Shown: positions 25,301-37,245, counted from the first letter of the stretch. The stretch: DNA of 64,000 nt from Trissonchulus latispiculum (GCA_030248195.1 JASAND010006477.1:1-64000); one strand, 5' to 3'. A program made the numbers and translations. Notes: a model not told the origin generated them from the letters alone.

Positions 25301-26780
25301 GCTGTCTCATTAGCAGGGACGCTATCACGAATTATGATTATTTAAGCAGTCTACACAAACGCTAGTCATAGATGTGAGAGGAGAGCCCATCTAATCGTTA
25401 GTTGCTGAAGTTTAACTTTTAACATTGTTCCTTTTTGAAAGTAATGAATGTTATATAATGTGGAAAGTAGTTTATTAAAGTGCTGTATTTGAAGTGGGCA
25501 GACAACTGTTAGTGCCAGAATACAGGCTAAGTTAGGCATCAAACCTTGAGAAGTGGGGGAATAATAGTACAGCCACGTATAACTAAAATCATGTCAGACT
25601 TCACCACATGTTGACGATGATCCTAATAATCAAGTTTGCCTTGTAATTTCATTCGTTTTTTACAATTACGTGAAAATCTTCATATTGCTTTTATTGAATT
25701 CTTTGATTAATTGTTGGTGTTAACTTCTCATGTAACAGCTTCTGTAGCAAAAGCAGAAAACAGTTTCAGATGACAGTTAGTGTTACTTAGTTATCTGCAT
25801 TGCCAACTTCATTTGTTTCCAAAATTTCGCTTGCCAATGAAATACGTATACACATAGTTTCCAAATAGTTTGAAACAAAGATTGTATTTTTGCAGTATTA
25901 CGCAGAACCAGTCTAACCTAATTTCTGTCATTAGCCCCAAAGTAAAGCTCCTTCCAGTATTTGTTCAGTGATTTTTTAATTCATTCGTAACTGAGAGGAT
26001 TTTGTTACAAACTTGTTCTTCAGCTGCTTAAGAGTCCTCATCGAAATCAAGGGTTCTAGTAGTATATGCTGCTTTTTTATTTTTCAAAGATTTGTTTTCC
26101 GGCAAACATCTTCGATTACTTTGGCACTGCCCATCCCAGCACTCAGTCAACTAAATTATTGTCACCTAGCCTCTAGAAAACCACAAGAAATCTATTATAT
26201 AGAATCCTCAAACTAAGGAGACGCATTTCAGCATTCAGAAGAATTTAATTGAACCGGTCTTTCTGAACCTTTTTTGTGGTCAGCCTTTTTTGATCAGCAG
26301 GCTCAGTGACGTGACAAAAATACTGGATTTTGCGTTGAGGCTTTCACCTAGGCTAAACTTACTCAGGTTTTGGGAAAAGACTTAGACAGCTCACTGAATG
26401 AATTTAATTTTATGGCACTTGTACTGACAGTTGTCGCTGGCGTAAAGGATTTTGAGGATTAAGACGGAGCTTTTACCCTTTAAAGCAACCATAGTTTATG
26501 TTAAACAAACGTTTAGTGCTAATACAAATTATACTTTATTCGTCCTACAACAGGAATTCAGCATCAACGTTTTCATCCCCAAAACAATTGTCTCTATGCC
26601 ATAGCAAATATGAAAACAAATTACTAGAAAGCATTACTGTTTCCAGTATGGACGTAATCCAATTATCATCTCCTTTCGAACATTTCGGTTTAGCAACCAT
26701 TGAAACTGAAGTCGAATCAGGAAATTTAACTGGAATATGCACATACTGTTGTACTAATTCATTTTAGAAAACCATTTTTA
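22322..26780. other. Gene-poor stretch
   Basis: No exon with both coding look and splice signals was found. Features seen: four GTACT units at 22421-22440; a minus-strand B-box-like string near 23185 with a possible A box TGGCATAGATC, too close together for an intact tRNA; a perfect 44-base tandem duplication (listed separately). Open frames such as 26498-26767 lack recognisable motifs. Confidence 0.45.
25245..25332. repeat. Perfect 44-base tandem duplication
   Basis: The unit beginning ACCTACACATAAGC and ending GCTATCACGAAT occurs twice head to tail (25245-25288 and 25289-25332) with no difference between copies. TTATGATTA lies on both sides of the pair. Very recent duplication or an assembly artefact. 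Confidence 0.9.
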
Positions 26781-26791
26781 TGTCAATTTAA

Positions 26792-28027
26792 GGGGGGGGG
26801 TCCATTTTTGGCCGATTTTTTGACCATCTCCGATTTTGCTCATTTTCCCTTATTTTGCTGTCCGATTGGTATATTTTAACGAGTTTTTGAAATGAAGGTC
26901 GGATCTCTTACGGTTAGCGAGTAATTTCACCTCAAAGTTGACGTCAGTATGTGTTAAACATAGGAAACGGAAAAAGTGGTGATTTTTTCCGTGCGCCAGA
27001 GAAATCTTGCAAACGACAAAATGGAGCACTTCAACGTCTATCCTATATCATATATACAATCTCGAAGGGTGATTTGTAGGAAGCAGAATTTTAATTTAGG
27101 CCTTCAAAAATTTTTAATTAATTTTTTAAGTTTGCGAACAGCCAAATTTGACTGTTTTGCAATGTTAAAATTGGGGGTCAGCAAGTTTGATGAAATATTC
27201 TGATAGCTGTAAGCCCTAATTAAAAATTCTACTTCCTACAAATCACAGCTTATGACAAGACATTTCGAACGATACCAATTGATCCTGGTTACCTCAGTCC
27301 GATTTCGAGATTTCTCTGGCGCAGAAATCTCATTTTTTAGCAAAATGTAGGAAATTCCCGTTTTTTGGCAAATAACCTAGAGCTATGGCAACACAGACCT
27401 ATACAATGTTAGACTACCTATTTGCGCACGATTATTGATGACTTTAGGTCAAGATTGGGCACAAATGGCGCAGGTTAGTGCACCCAGTTGGTCGCTGGGG
27501 CCAAATATGGGAGTCTGACAACCATAATCTCAAAAATAGCGATTTTTCAAATTTTTCGAAATACGTTAAATTTTATATCAATCGAAAGCTCTCATTGTGG
27601 GAAACATTTTTTCTTCTTGGACCATTGCCCGCAAATGCACCAAATTCAAGTTATCGGCCGTTAAATGATTTTCGTGGTCAAGGCTTTCCAGCGTCGGTGC
27701 TACTTCCGAAAATCATTAAATAAAGTCATAAAGAAACGTTTTCCCATTAAAAGCTACCCTAAGTTCTTTGTTTGCATCAGATATCAAACATACAACCGAA
27801 TATAGCTCCATTCTCAAGGAAGTTCAGGTGTAAAGTGCCTTTATTTGCTGCGGCACCGCCGTTTTCACCTGTTTTCAAATTGCATGCAATTAATAGCCGG
27901 TTACTCGTTAAGTACTGAACGAAACTACTCGAAATTGAAACTCTATATGCAGGACATATGTGACAAAATTTTGTGTGAAAATGAGCAAAATCCGTGACCA
28001 TAAAATTTTTCATGGTGGACCCCCCCC
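26792..28027. mobile_element. TTAA-target element with poly-G ends
   Basis: A 1236-bp element begins GGGGGGGGGTCCA and ends TGGACCCCCCC, flanked by TTAA at 26788-26791 and 28028-28031. Beyond the G tract the ends stay related, with CGATTTTGCTCATTTTC on the left and its inverted relative on the right. An inner pair, GATTTGTAGGAAGCAGAATTT (about 27070) against its complement (about 27230), adds a second dyad. TTAA duplication is known for piggyBac and Kolobok; no transposase is present. Confidence 0.75.
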
Positions 28028-28031
28028 TTAA

Positions 28032-28720
28032 TAAGCCGACGACCTTTTAAAAAATCTAGGTATTTACTACACTACCCGGCATCGAGACGCATCAGTAAAT
28101 ACTTTTATAAAGACTTCCATTTTTACAAGCAAATTTTCATACCTATAACGGAAGGTCAGAAAGCCGGTTTTAATTTTTAATGATATACAAATAACTCCAA
28201 TTCATACTCGAAACATGGTTGATCGGATCTCAGAATTAATTTAGACAATACATATATACGTATTATTAAAAACAGCTTGTTTCTCAAACCAATAGAGAAT
28301 CTGAAATAAGTATTACAGAAAACGGCTTGCAAGGCTTCCTCCTTACTATGGCAAAAAGACTATAAGAAGTGACAAATCAGTCGGATTATGGAAAATGTTG
28401 TGCCGTCAGAATATTCTGATGAAACCTTCGCATCATTATGTTTCTTTCTTCTATATCATAAAGGTAGAGCTAACATCTTTTCCGCATTTTATTGGCTGCA
28501 AGAATTTGCCCATAACCTAGTCATTCATATATTTTTGTCCTAGCACATTCTCTTATCTTTTCTCGACTTTTTTCTTCAGATCATTCTCACAAAACTTCAA
28601 ATTTTATTGTTGTATTGTTTGTTTTCTTGCAGTTGTTTGTTTGCATTTCATGTAGATCGACTGTTGGTGGCAGCAGTCTGCTTCACCTTTTTGTCATTAT
28701 CGGTCATGTTGTACCTATGG
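28032..28720. other. No gene seen
   Basis: AT-rich, between the TTAA element and the outer hAT-like element. An open frame at 28607 is hydrophobic at its start but runs into the transposon terminus, so it is not a gene. Confidence 0.4.
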
Positions 28721-29339
28721 CAGAGTTGGAATTGGGTAGCGGGTACCCGCGCGGACCCGCGGGTTAACTTTCAAGTCAGTGGGCTCGCACGGGTTAATTT
28801 TCAAGTCAGTGTGTACCCGCGAGTTAACTTTTAAGTCAGTGGGTACCCAGGTTGCTTTCAAGTCAGTTGGTTCAAGAGTGGGTCAACAGACACTTGGTTC
28901 AAATCAATTCAAAATGAAATTTATGCCTACTTTCAAAGAATTACAATTTACATAATATTTTCAGTATTTTTGGGATTCTTCAATATCTTTTGCACTTGTG
29001 CATTACATATATTGCTGCTAAAGTCAGGTCTTCTCGGCAAAGGGCAGCTTCAAGATTTGAAACGGGTTTTACTAATTCGACTAAACTTTACGCATGATAA
29101 AAATTAGTAAGTACGATCATCCCAAAAGCGCATTGTAAGAAAAACTACATTAGAGTGAAGTGGTAGTTACAGCAAATAATTATGAGATCTTGGTTTTACA
29201 ATAAAATATTTCCAAGTCTATGATACCTTTGATCAATTGAGGTTGCTGTTTGCAACTCATAAAAAGTGCAGCTATGTCAGCGAACTAGTGCTCAGGTTTT
29301 GATCTCTCAAATTTGTGTTTGCAGCTTCATTGCATGTCA

Positions 29340-31903
29340 TAGAGTTGGGACCGGTTCCACTAGAACCGGTTGGAACCGGAACCGGAACCGAACCGGAAGG
29401 AATTTTAGAACCGGAACCGGTAGGATTTGGAACCGGCCGGTTCCACTCTTAAAAATTGACTTGAACTAATTTTTTGCAGGAGTTTAAATTTTGCAAAAGC
29501 TGGATTTTGTTTTTGTGGTTGCCATTCACTGTTGCCATTCATATTGTCTTTTTCAAGCTAGTGACTGAAATTGAAACTAAAAATCTAGTTTGAACTGAAA
29601 CTAAACAAATTTAGACCAGAAGGCGAAATATGCAGGATGAGACTGATAATAATTAAGAGTTTCAAACTAAACGTGAAATGAAGGTACAATTATTGGAACT
29701 GAAACTGAAGCTGACACTCCATAGAATAAATTTAGACCCTAAACTGAAAACGACAGCTTCAGCTTCCACTGAAGGTGACACGAACTCACCGCTTCCCCTT
29801 TTCAGGCGATCGAGGCACGTTTCAGGTTTCACTGAAGCCGAGGCATAGAATTAAGAGAAATTTCAAATGTTTCTTTGAATCAACACTAGTGACATTATCC
29901 CGTCTGTTAAGACAAAAATTAAATGTTAAACATACTTGAAAAATTAGGAGCATGTATTGTAAGGGAAAATTTCTACTTCCTTTATTCCGGAAGGAATTTC
30001 GTAATTTTTTGTTTTCATGCTTCTGATTTTTCAAATTTTGTTAATTTTGTGTGTATTACAAAATGCAGTTGGGAAAATGTCTCTAAAGCTGGCTTGCACC
30101 AGTTGTGTTTAGTTTATTCATGAATAACCCTTAAACTCGTGTTTACTTAAACTCCAGTTTAAGTTTAAATTTTAATCACTTGCTCAAGTGGTGTTTAACT
30201 GCTGCTTAACTAAACTCCTGTTTAAGTTTAAACACGACTTAAACATGTCTTGGTCACGTTTTAGTTCCGCAAGCCAATCACAATGATAAATTTGGCCAAT
30301 TAAATTTAGAATTTTAAACTAAACAGCAGCTAAACGTGAGGTTTAAATGGGACTTCATTTAACAGAACTTTCAATAAACTTAAACCTGACGTTAAACAGG
30401 AGGCTATATATAAAGAAAAAGAAAGCGTCTTTTGCTTCCTCAGCATAAATCAATTATTTTCAAAGTACTTATTTGGAGGGTGAGCGATACAGTGACTTAT
30501 ACAGTCGGTACTGACAGGTTAATGATGAAAAATTAAAGTAACCATTTTCCGTCAAAAAAGTAAATTTTCAGACGGTATTAATAAAATTACTGTGTTTAAA
30601 ACTTTAATGATTTCTTGTTTTTTGTATCCGACGTCAGAAACAGCAAGCAATTGTCATTTTTGCCTTAAACATGACCTTAAACCTGGTCCATCTCAAGTTT
30701 AAATTTCCAGTAGGTGGTGTTTAAATACACAAATTTTAAACTCCAGTTTAATTTAAACTTGACCGGTGCAAGCCTACTAATGACTAAACACGAGTTTAAA
30801 CTCAAGTTTAGTTTAAACGGGAGATAAACACGACTGGTGCAAGCCACCTTAAATTAGTGTTAACGAATTTTTGAAATTTTCTGTTCTAAAATTCCAATTG
30901 TAATTGATGAAAGACGGGCACTTTCGTTCAGACGTGAACGATACATCGCCGAATGAAAGCTTTTACCAGCTTGCATATTTGAATATTAACCTCATAAAAA
31001 AGATGAGAGCTCGACGGGATGTAGTCGGAAATTGAGTATATCTTCTCAAAAAATTGGTAAATGGAAGGTGGTGTTGTCAGCACACAAGATTTAAGCAGCA
31101 TGTTTTTAAAAAATAGTAAATTTTAGAGGAGTAGAAAACTTCGAAAGTTGAGTACTTATTTTCTTATTTTTAAGCTATCAGCAACGGAGACGAAAGTCAA
31201 TCAAAGTTCAAATAATGGAACAGCATGTAGAAGTATCTGCTAGCTAATTTTGTGTAATCAAGCGACTGTACATTTCCTCGTTAAATATATATGTTCTTCT
31301 TTCCAATTTGGCTTTCAGCTTTTAAATATTTTAAATGCATTTAAATGTTTTGGAAACTATTTGCTTCTGACACTGTACTCTTTTTAAAGAAATAAAAATT
31401 TAAGCTCCAGTATATCTCAATTCTCAGCATGTTTTACTGAAACGTTGTGCAGTTTACAAGATTCTGTTCAGAAGGCGCTGTCTGCATTTAGATGCACAGT
31501 AGAATCTCGCCGTGAATTATCGAAACAATTTGCTCGACCATACTGAAGTTTTAGCGTATGTTGTGCATATAGTAACAGCATTTGTAATGGAGCAAATTCA
31601 AGGTAAGGCGAAAACTTTAAAATTCTAAGTAAACAAAAAAGATTAAGCCAGTTGGTTATTATCGCATTACCTATTCCAATTGTTTTGCAGTATTGCTTTA
31701 TAATTTTGATTGTATAACCCTTGCTGGGGGCCTGCATCCAATATTAAATAATGTTAAAATCTAACTACGAATTTTGTACTTGGAACCGCGAACCGGAAGC
31801 CAGAACCGGAACCGGTAGTCTAGAACCGGAACCGGAACCGGAACCGGTACTCTAGAACCGGAACCGGAACCAGTTTTGAAAATTGGAACTGGTCCCAACT
31901 CTA
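29340..31903. mobile_element. Middle hAT-like element with GGAACC arrays
   Basis: Ends are TAGAGTTGGGACCGGTTCC and the inverted TTGGAACTGGTCCCAACTCTA. The octamer GCATGTCA flanks it directly (29332-29339, 31904-31911), matching the 8-bp hAT duplication. Subterminal arrays of GGAACCGGAACC lie in 29345-29450 and 31780-31890. No transposase frame remains. It sits inside the outer element and contains the MITE at 30087-30849. Confidence 0.8.
30087..30849. mobile_element. TWA-target MITE 4 (GTTTAAAC-type arrays)
   Basis: A 763-bp element begins AGCTGGCTTGCACCAGT and ends with the inverse of AGGTGGCTTGCACCAGT; TAA flanks both sides (30084-30086, 30850-30852). Both ends carry many TTTAAACTCCAGTTTAA-like words in both orientations. 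It is inserted in the middle hAT-like element. Confidence 0.8.
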
Positions 31904-32069
31904 GCATGTCATAAAATGTCAACTTTTGTTCAAATAATGCCTTAATTTTTTAAATAATTAATGTAGTTGGTCTAGTGAGTCTACCAAACGTCCAGTTGGT
32001 CCGGGTCGTGGGTCATGGGTCGCAAGACAGACTCCGCGGGTCGCGGATAGCGATCCACTTACAGCTCTG

Positions 32070-32988
32070 CCTATAGGTCGTCCTGCCTGATTAGGCAGAT
32101 TTACAAGGTAAATTAATGATTCCGGATCTGCGTAGATTGCAGGAATTGCAATATTCTTTTGCACAGTTCCCTTTCTTTCGACAGAAAATAAAAGTTTAAG
32201 AACAGGAATCATTTCTTCGGTTTCTGTACAACACGTTCTTCGTTGTTGAATTGATGGTAAACAAAGCCTTCAGTCCACCACTCTAGCAGATGCAATTCTT
32301 TGGTAGACTAGACGCACACCTCAGCTTTCATCACATAACTTCACAAAACTTATTCGATTGAGCACAAATTCTGTGCTAGTGCATTCGAACACTTTAACAA
32401 CAAAACGGTAACAAAAATTTGAAATTTTTGAAATTTAATTTCTAAAGTCGATGAAGACATTAGGATAAGGAGATGAGGAGGTACTTTAAATAGATAAATA
32501 ATAGTCTAAGTTTATAAGGATATAATAAGGATAAAGGATATAATAAAACGTCACATGGAATAACGTATCTTGGACTAATACACCATCTCTGATTGCTATT
32601 TCCTATTTTATCCGAATTTCTGCAGCAGCTTTAATATTAAAAGACTCGAATTATAAAATCATCTTTTTCAAAACATCTGTCGAAAAGTATTTCGCAACTT
32701 CTGTGAGACGTTCGTATGGTATATAAAGTTTCAGGATACTAGATATCTGAAATCATAGTGGGAGTGGCAATCTACACTATGATTAGCTTTAATCTTCATG
32801 CATTACTGTAAACATGCAATCTTTTAATCCTTTTTTGTTCAGAATGAAAAAATGCCAAAGCCTGGGTTAAGAAAATTTTGACCTTTTTAGCCCGAATTGG
32901 ACATTCTTAATTGCCTTCAGCGTACTTTATTTCGATATATTCCTATTTTCCTTGATGCTAAAAATTAAAATTTTGGTGAGTGTCAGAA
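32070..32988 (+). promoter_or_regulatory. Upstream region of the DEG/ENaC gene, possible TATA box
   Basis: TATATAAAG lies at 32720-32728, about 260 bases before the ATG at 32989. No other gene is visible in this AT-rich stretch. A GGTGAGT string at 32974 looks like a splice donor but lies just before the start, so the 5' leader structure is open. Confidence 0.35.
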
Positions 32989-34518
32989 ATGCCAAAGACT
33001 ACCAAAAATGAACGGATTGCTTGGCACCATTTTTGTGAGCGATGCACACTGCATGGCATATCAGATCTTTACTTTAATCAGTCCAAAGCTGTAAGATTTT
33101 TCTGGTCAGTAGCCATTCTTGCTGCAGCGTTCGCAGCAGTACACGGATGTTACAGTATTTTAAAGCAATATCGAGAAACACCTCTTTACGTCTCCTATAT
33201 TGTTCGTGATTCTTCGTCAAGAAATACCCCGGATATCATTATTTGTCCGTTTAATCGCTTTGATCGTCGTTTTCTGGTCCAATATAATATTAGTGAAGAA
33301 TTGGCCGAATATATGCAATTGTCTTACGGTATGTCAACTCCCTACGGTTTCACCTCTAACAGTACAGTAACTCTTCTACGTAATCCGAATATGGCCGTAG
33401 AATTAGACCGATTACTGAATCGCACTGGACTAGACTTTTATTCACTTATAATTAATGCCAGTTTAGCCTGTAATGATTTAATTACCGTCTGCTTTTCAAC
33501 CAATCGACAAGGTTTCTATAACTGTTGCGAGGATGCAACCCCTGTGATTACTGGTGTCGGTAAATGCTACCGTATCCCGGGAGAGAAACAGATCAGTTCT
33601 GGCTACGGGTTTGGAGTCACTGTTGTACTCAGGATTCCCTACAATCTGTATACGCCCAGCGCGTCCAACCTTTTTGACGACGGTGTCTCCGTTAAGTTAG
33701 CCGAAGCCAGCAAAGGTATGAGCTATGATCTAACTTTCATTCCCTCCGGAGTTCATGCTTTGATGCCGCTCCGAGCCACTCAGTACGTATTCATGAACGA
33801 CCCTCCGCGTTATGAGTGTCTGGATATATCAGATGACGTAGTCTATTCACCCCATTCCTGTTTCGACGAATGCGTTTTCAGTAAGGCAGTCAACGTGTGT
33901 CGATGCGCCCACTTGGCAGCAAATTCAAAACCAGCCTATCCTGCATGTAAGCCGGGACAGCTTTACAGATGCCTGTATCGACAGACAGCCAAGACATCTC
34001 ATGAGTACGTAGAAAATGGTAAAGATTTGTTTGAAGACTGTAGAAAACAGTGCAAACCAGCCTGTAAATACTGGGAATACTATCCAACGGTCTCCTACGC
34101 AAAGTATCCTACCAAATTTATCAATCGATATATACCTATCGAAGAAGTTGAAAACGGTATAGTACTAGATGTCTATTATGAAAGACTGGAATTCACTCTC
34201 ATTCAACATTTACCTTCCATGACAGTTCAGCAGTTTATTTCAAATCTGGGTGGTCAGTTAGGCCTTTGGGTGGGCGGAAGTATCCTTACTTTGGCCCAAG
34301 TTATCATATTTATATGCCAGTACTGTGCTCAGCGTGCCTGCAGATATAAGCAACCAAAAACTCGGAACAGAAGCGCGTCTCCGGCAATGCCGTTGCGCGC
34401 CCGGTCAGAAGAAAGAAATGGCTCAGTGAGAGTGGAAACGGATATCGGCTGCGGATATCCACTCTGTCCACACAACGACCATAACAGATACGACAGTCTT
34501 CATGCCACTAAACTGTGA
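32989..34518 (+). CDS. DEG/ENaC (pickpocket/ASIC-like) cation-channel subunit
   Basis: A single-exon 509-residue channel subunit. The ATG at 32989 is the first Met; the open frame extends only three codons upstream. Residues 22-23 are the conserved His-Gly before TM1 (about 34-57). PDIIICPFNRF (about 81-91) is the usual post-TM1 motif. The extracellular region carries family-type cysteines, including the cluster ECLDI...HSCFDECVFSKAVNVCRCA (about 276-307) and ACKPGQLYRCLY, and several N-glycosylation sites. Before TM2 stands SNLGGQLGLWVGGS with the Gly-Gly-Ser selectivity-filter position at 429-431, then TM2 to about 437. The cytoplasmic tail (about 70 residues) is basic and Ser-rich, then Cys/His-containing. 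Such subunits form trimeric amiloride-sensitive sodium channels gated by peptide, acid or mechanical force; the ligand here is unknown. AATAAA follows at 34626. Confidence 0.93.
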   Translation: MPKTTKNERIAWHHFCERCTLHGISDLYFNQSKAVRFFWSVAILAAAFAAVHGCYSILKQYRETPLYVSYIVRDSSSRNTPDIIICPFNRFDRRFLVQYNISEELAEYMQLSYGMSTPYGFTSNSTVTLLRNPNMAVELDRLLNRTGLDFYSLIINASLACNDLITVCFSTNRQGFYNCCEDATPVITGVGKCYRIPGEKQISSGYGFGVTVVLRIPYNLYTPSASNLFDDGVSVKLAEASKGMSYDLTFIPSGVHALMPLRATQYVFMNDPPRYECLDISDDVVYSPHSCFDECVFSKAVNVCRCAHLAANSKPAYPACKPGQLYRCLYRQTAKTSHEYVENGKDLFEDCRKQCKPACKYWEYYPTVSYAKYPTKFINRYIPIEEVENGIVLDVYYERLEFTLIQHLPSMTVQQFISNLGGQLGLWVGGSILTLAQVIIFICQYCAQRACRYKQPKTRNRSASPAMPLRARSEERNGSVRVETDIGCGYPLCPHNDHNRYDSLHATKL

Positions 34519-34779
34519 TCTAGCAATACGGTTTATCCGCCATATTTTCATGAGCAAATTTGTTCGTACTGATCTATAATGATGGACTTCTGTTTTCCAA
34601 TTGCTGTTGTTGTATTAGATGTTGTAATAAAAGTGGAAATTATTTTGACAGTGACAAGATGACAATTTTCTGTCTTTAAGTTGGCAAGACCAAGATGAAA
34701 CAGAAATTAATGTTTGAATGTTTTTCACGTTAGGATTAGTTTAACTGAGGCTTAACGATTATTTTAAAGCCAACAGCCT

Positions 34780-34925
34780 AGCTGGAAAGAAGAAGAGCGA
34801 GTGGCTGAGAACAGGCCAGGGGTTGAGTACAACTCAATCCAATCACCATTAATCCCAACGCTAGGGAACCCACCCAAGATTTTGGGGGCGGTCCACTAAA
34901 CCACGAAACTCTCAAGGGAATATCA
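34780..34925 (-). repeat. Possible tRNA-derived SINE
   Basis: Read on the minus strand, TGGTTTAGTGG (near 34902) fits a Pol III A box, followed about 30 bases later by TGGGTTCCCTAGC, a degenerate B box. The segment is GC-richer than its surroundings. No tail or target duplication was confirmed. Confidence 0.3.
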
Positions 34926-35055
34926 ATTTAAAAAGAAAAAGTAAGTAGCAGCGTTCCCTTGTCTGCTGTTCTTAACGCAGTGCTTATTATTGCTTAGTGC
35001 TTATTATTTAGTTCATTCTAGTACCTACAAAATTTCAACTGCAGTGAAAATTTTC

Positions 35056-35202
35056 ATGTCGTTTGTTCAAGATCAAGGAATTTTACCTTTAATTGCTCTA
35101 CTGATCGTCGGAAAGTTTGTTGTTGTTTCATTGTCCAATCTGTTCAACTTTTATATCCATCACAAAAAGTTAGACGAAACTGCACAACAGTTTGCAAAGT
35201 AA
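35056..35202 (+). CDS. Candidate 48-residue single-pass membrane microprotein
   Basis: The ATG at 35056 opens a 48-residue frame: short acidic/polar start, one hydrophobic helix (about residues 9-30, ILPLIALLIVGKFVVVSL), then a polar basic tail ending in QQFAK. I do not recognise the family. No splice site or poly(A) signal decides the case, and a chance hydrophobic frame in AT-rich DNA is a real alternative. Confidence 0.3.
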   Translation: MSFVQDQGILPLIALLIVGKFVVVSLSNLFNFYIHHKKLDETAQQFAK

Positions 35203-35458
35203 ATTTTCAAATATTTTATATGCCGCCATTTCTTATTTTCTGCCCAAGCGAAGTGTTTGTCTCAAAAACTTGTTTTAATTATTTGATTAATGTCTAAAAC
35301 TTGCGAAATTATTCGCCAGAATGTTTGAGCCTTGGTTTCCAGTAATGAAGTTATTCACTTTCTTGCTATTTAACTTTACTAGACGCTGCCATTTTTCTAA
35401 ATAGCTGCAATCCACCGTTTTCTGTTCTGATCGCTGCTAGAACATTTAGTTTTTTACG

Positions 35459-35960
35459 TTTTAAAGTGATGATTCTATTTGGGCAATATTATTGGTTGAC
35501 GGTTCAAATCAAGAAGAAATTTGGTGAAACTTTCCAAAATAAGTTCTTTTGGTATTCTAACATCCCTGCGCGCAATCCTCCCGCTTCAAAATTTCGATGT
35601 CTCCATTCAGGGCGAGTTTTGCCGATTTTTGATACTTACACTTACACAGTAGCTGCATAGCTATAATTATATTCATTCGAAAGATCTTGTTGGGCTCTAC
35701 ATTTTTGCTTTTTGATTGATGCTCCTTTCTAGCTTTTCTCTATAGTGAGATGCAGCTGATTTTCTTATTTTGGCGTTGAAAACTTGAAAGCATTTTTGCA
35801 GAAATGAAATAATCCGCCATTTCTTGAACTACGCAAGCCGTAAAATTAAACTAAGGGTGTCAGTTTGAAGGTCTCGTTGATGCGGATTATTCGTGCCGTT
35901 GTAATCTTCTAAATGCTATCCCGTACGCTGCCATCATAACAATGTAGTTTTTGCAAAACC
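35459..35960. repeat. Left half of the TTAA-element family
   Basis: From TTAAAGTGATGATTCTATTTGG onward this stretch matches 42022-42510 in the same orientation, with shared blocks CATTCGAAAGATCT, TTTTGCTTTTTGA and TGAGATRCAGC. The right half is absent. The open frame at 35466 lies in this repeat and is not a gene. Confidence 0.75.
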
Positions 35961-36880
35961 ATGACCTAATCTATCCTGCTGCGTCACGACGCAGCAGGTC
36001 TACTATAATCGGTTTTATAGGTAATTTAACACGTACACAATGATATTTACAGTGTTTGCTATGAAATACACATGCTGCATAATGGAAATTCAATGTGTGT
36101 TGATGATATGCAAATTAGGTTTTTGCAATGTTATGCGCAAATATGGAATACCTTATATGTGCAACAATCCCATTGACTCAACAGTTTATTAGTTTTTCAC
36201 CGAAGCAGTATCTCAGTCCTGCCGTAGTGCCACAGGTCTCCTTCAGTCCGTATTCTATCTTCCACACACAACAGGTCACAACATGCAATCGTTCTCAACA
36301 TGGATTTCAGATAGTTCAGATGGTTCAGATTGTTCAGATGGTTCGGATTCACATGACTTCAGATTTGAGACAATCTCAGACTGGGGCGGTTGTAATGTTC
36401 TAACGAAATCTCGAGAGTTCCGCTTTGTAGATGCTCCAAACCGGGAAAACTTTGCTTTTTAAAGAAAAACTTCGAATAGTAAAATCAGCAAAACAACATT
36501 ATTCACAGGACACAGACCTAACTTTGTACGCCAAACTACAGATGACTTATTCATTCTCGTTATTTTAGCATTCTGGGATAAGCATACGGCCAATTGCAAT
36601 TTTTTAGTTCATTATATTCAATTCAAATAGTTGGTAGATGGATGCACTTCTTTAAGGAGGAATGTGCTCGCAGCAGGACTATATTTAGGACAAATATATT
36701 CAGTACAGACACGTTTTGCACAAAATTCTTGCTTGTTTCTTTTTATTTTACTGAGCGAGCCCTAATGCTAGCCTAGTTTGACATTTCACACAATTTATCT
36801 TTATTTGCTATCGGACATCGCACACCTTCGACGAGAACTTGCAATTGCACTTGCACTTGCACTTGCACTTGCAACGGAAA
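35960..36880. other. No gene seen
   Basis: AT-rich. A short run of TTCAGATGG-like repeats lies at about 36308-36345, and CACTTG repeats at 36845-36875 at the edge of the dispersed element. No motif-bearing frame was found. Confidence 0.4.
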
Positions 36881-36882
36881 AG

Positions 36883-37245
36883 GTGGGGGGGAATTCCCCC
36901 CCCCCTCGGCGAAGTCGATCACAAGGGGTCGCAAAATTGCTCCAACAAGGGGTAAGAAAATTGGCCACAAGGGGTAAGAAAATTGCCAAAAAATAAATTT
37001 CAAGACTAAAATTTTTAAAAAGTTTCCGGCTTCGCAGGAACTTTTCACTTAAAATCACTTTTTTGTTAAAAAACTTCCGAAAAAAGTGTTTTGGCTAAAA
37101 AATCGCTGTGTTTGTTAGAAAATGGCAAAAATCGCTTAAAAATCGCTTTCAAAGGTACCCCTAAGAAACATCGCTCGCACAAGGGTTAGCCAAATTTGCT
37201 TCCACAAAGGTCAGTCAAATTTGACCTCCCGTTCAGGTATGACGT
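36883..37245. repeat. Inverted copy of the 12624-13001 element
   Basis: It shares, in reverse orientation, the poly-C/GAATTC edge, AAGGGGTAAGAAAATTG (twice here), the AAAATCGC-rich core and the CATACCTGAACGGGAGG end with the copy at 12624-13001. Overlapping open frames here are repeat-derived. Confidence 0.75.

Larger units (their letters stand above)
28721..32069. mobile_element. Outer hAT-like element of a three-level nest
   Basis: The left end reads CAGAGTTGGAATTGGGTAGC and the right end is the complement of CAGAGCTGTAAGTGGATCGC; CAGAG-type ends are usual for hAT. Inside the left end, GGGTTAACTTTCAAGTCAGT repeats about four times; the right end carries GGGTCGTGGGTCATGGGTC. Flanks CCTATGG and CCTATAGG are close but not identical, so the target duplication is decayed or my boundary is off by a base. 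It contains the element at 29340-31903. A related end (CAGCCAACTCTG) lies near 61862-61873. Confidence 0.65.

Noticed and set aside
28607..28834. 75-codon hydrophobic frame
   Set aside because: Its second half is the subterminal repeat array of the outer hAT-like element.
36778..37058. Frames with Ala-Leu or Gln-Val runs
   Set aside because: Products of the CACTTG repeat and the dispersed element.
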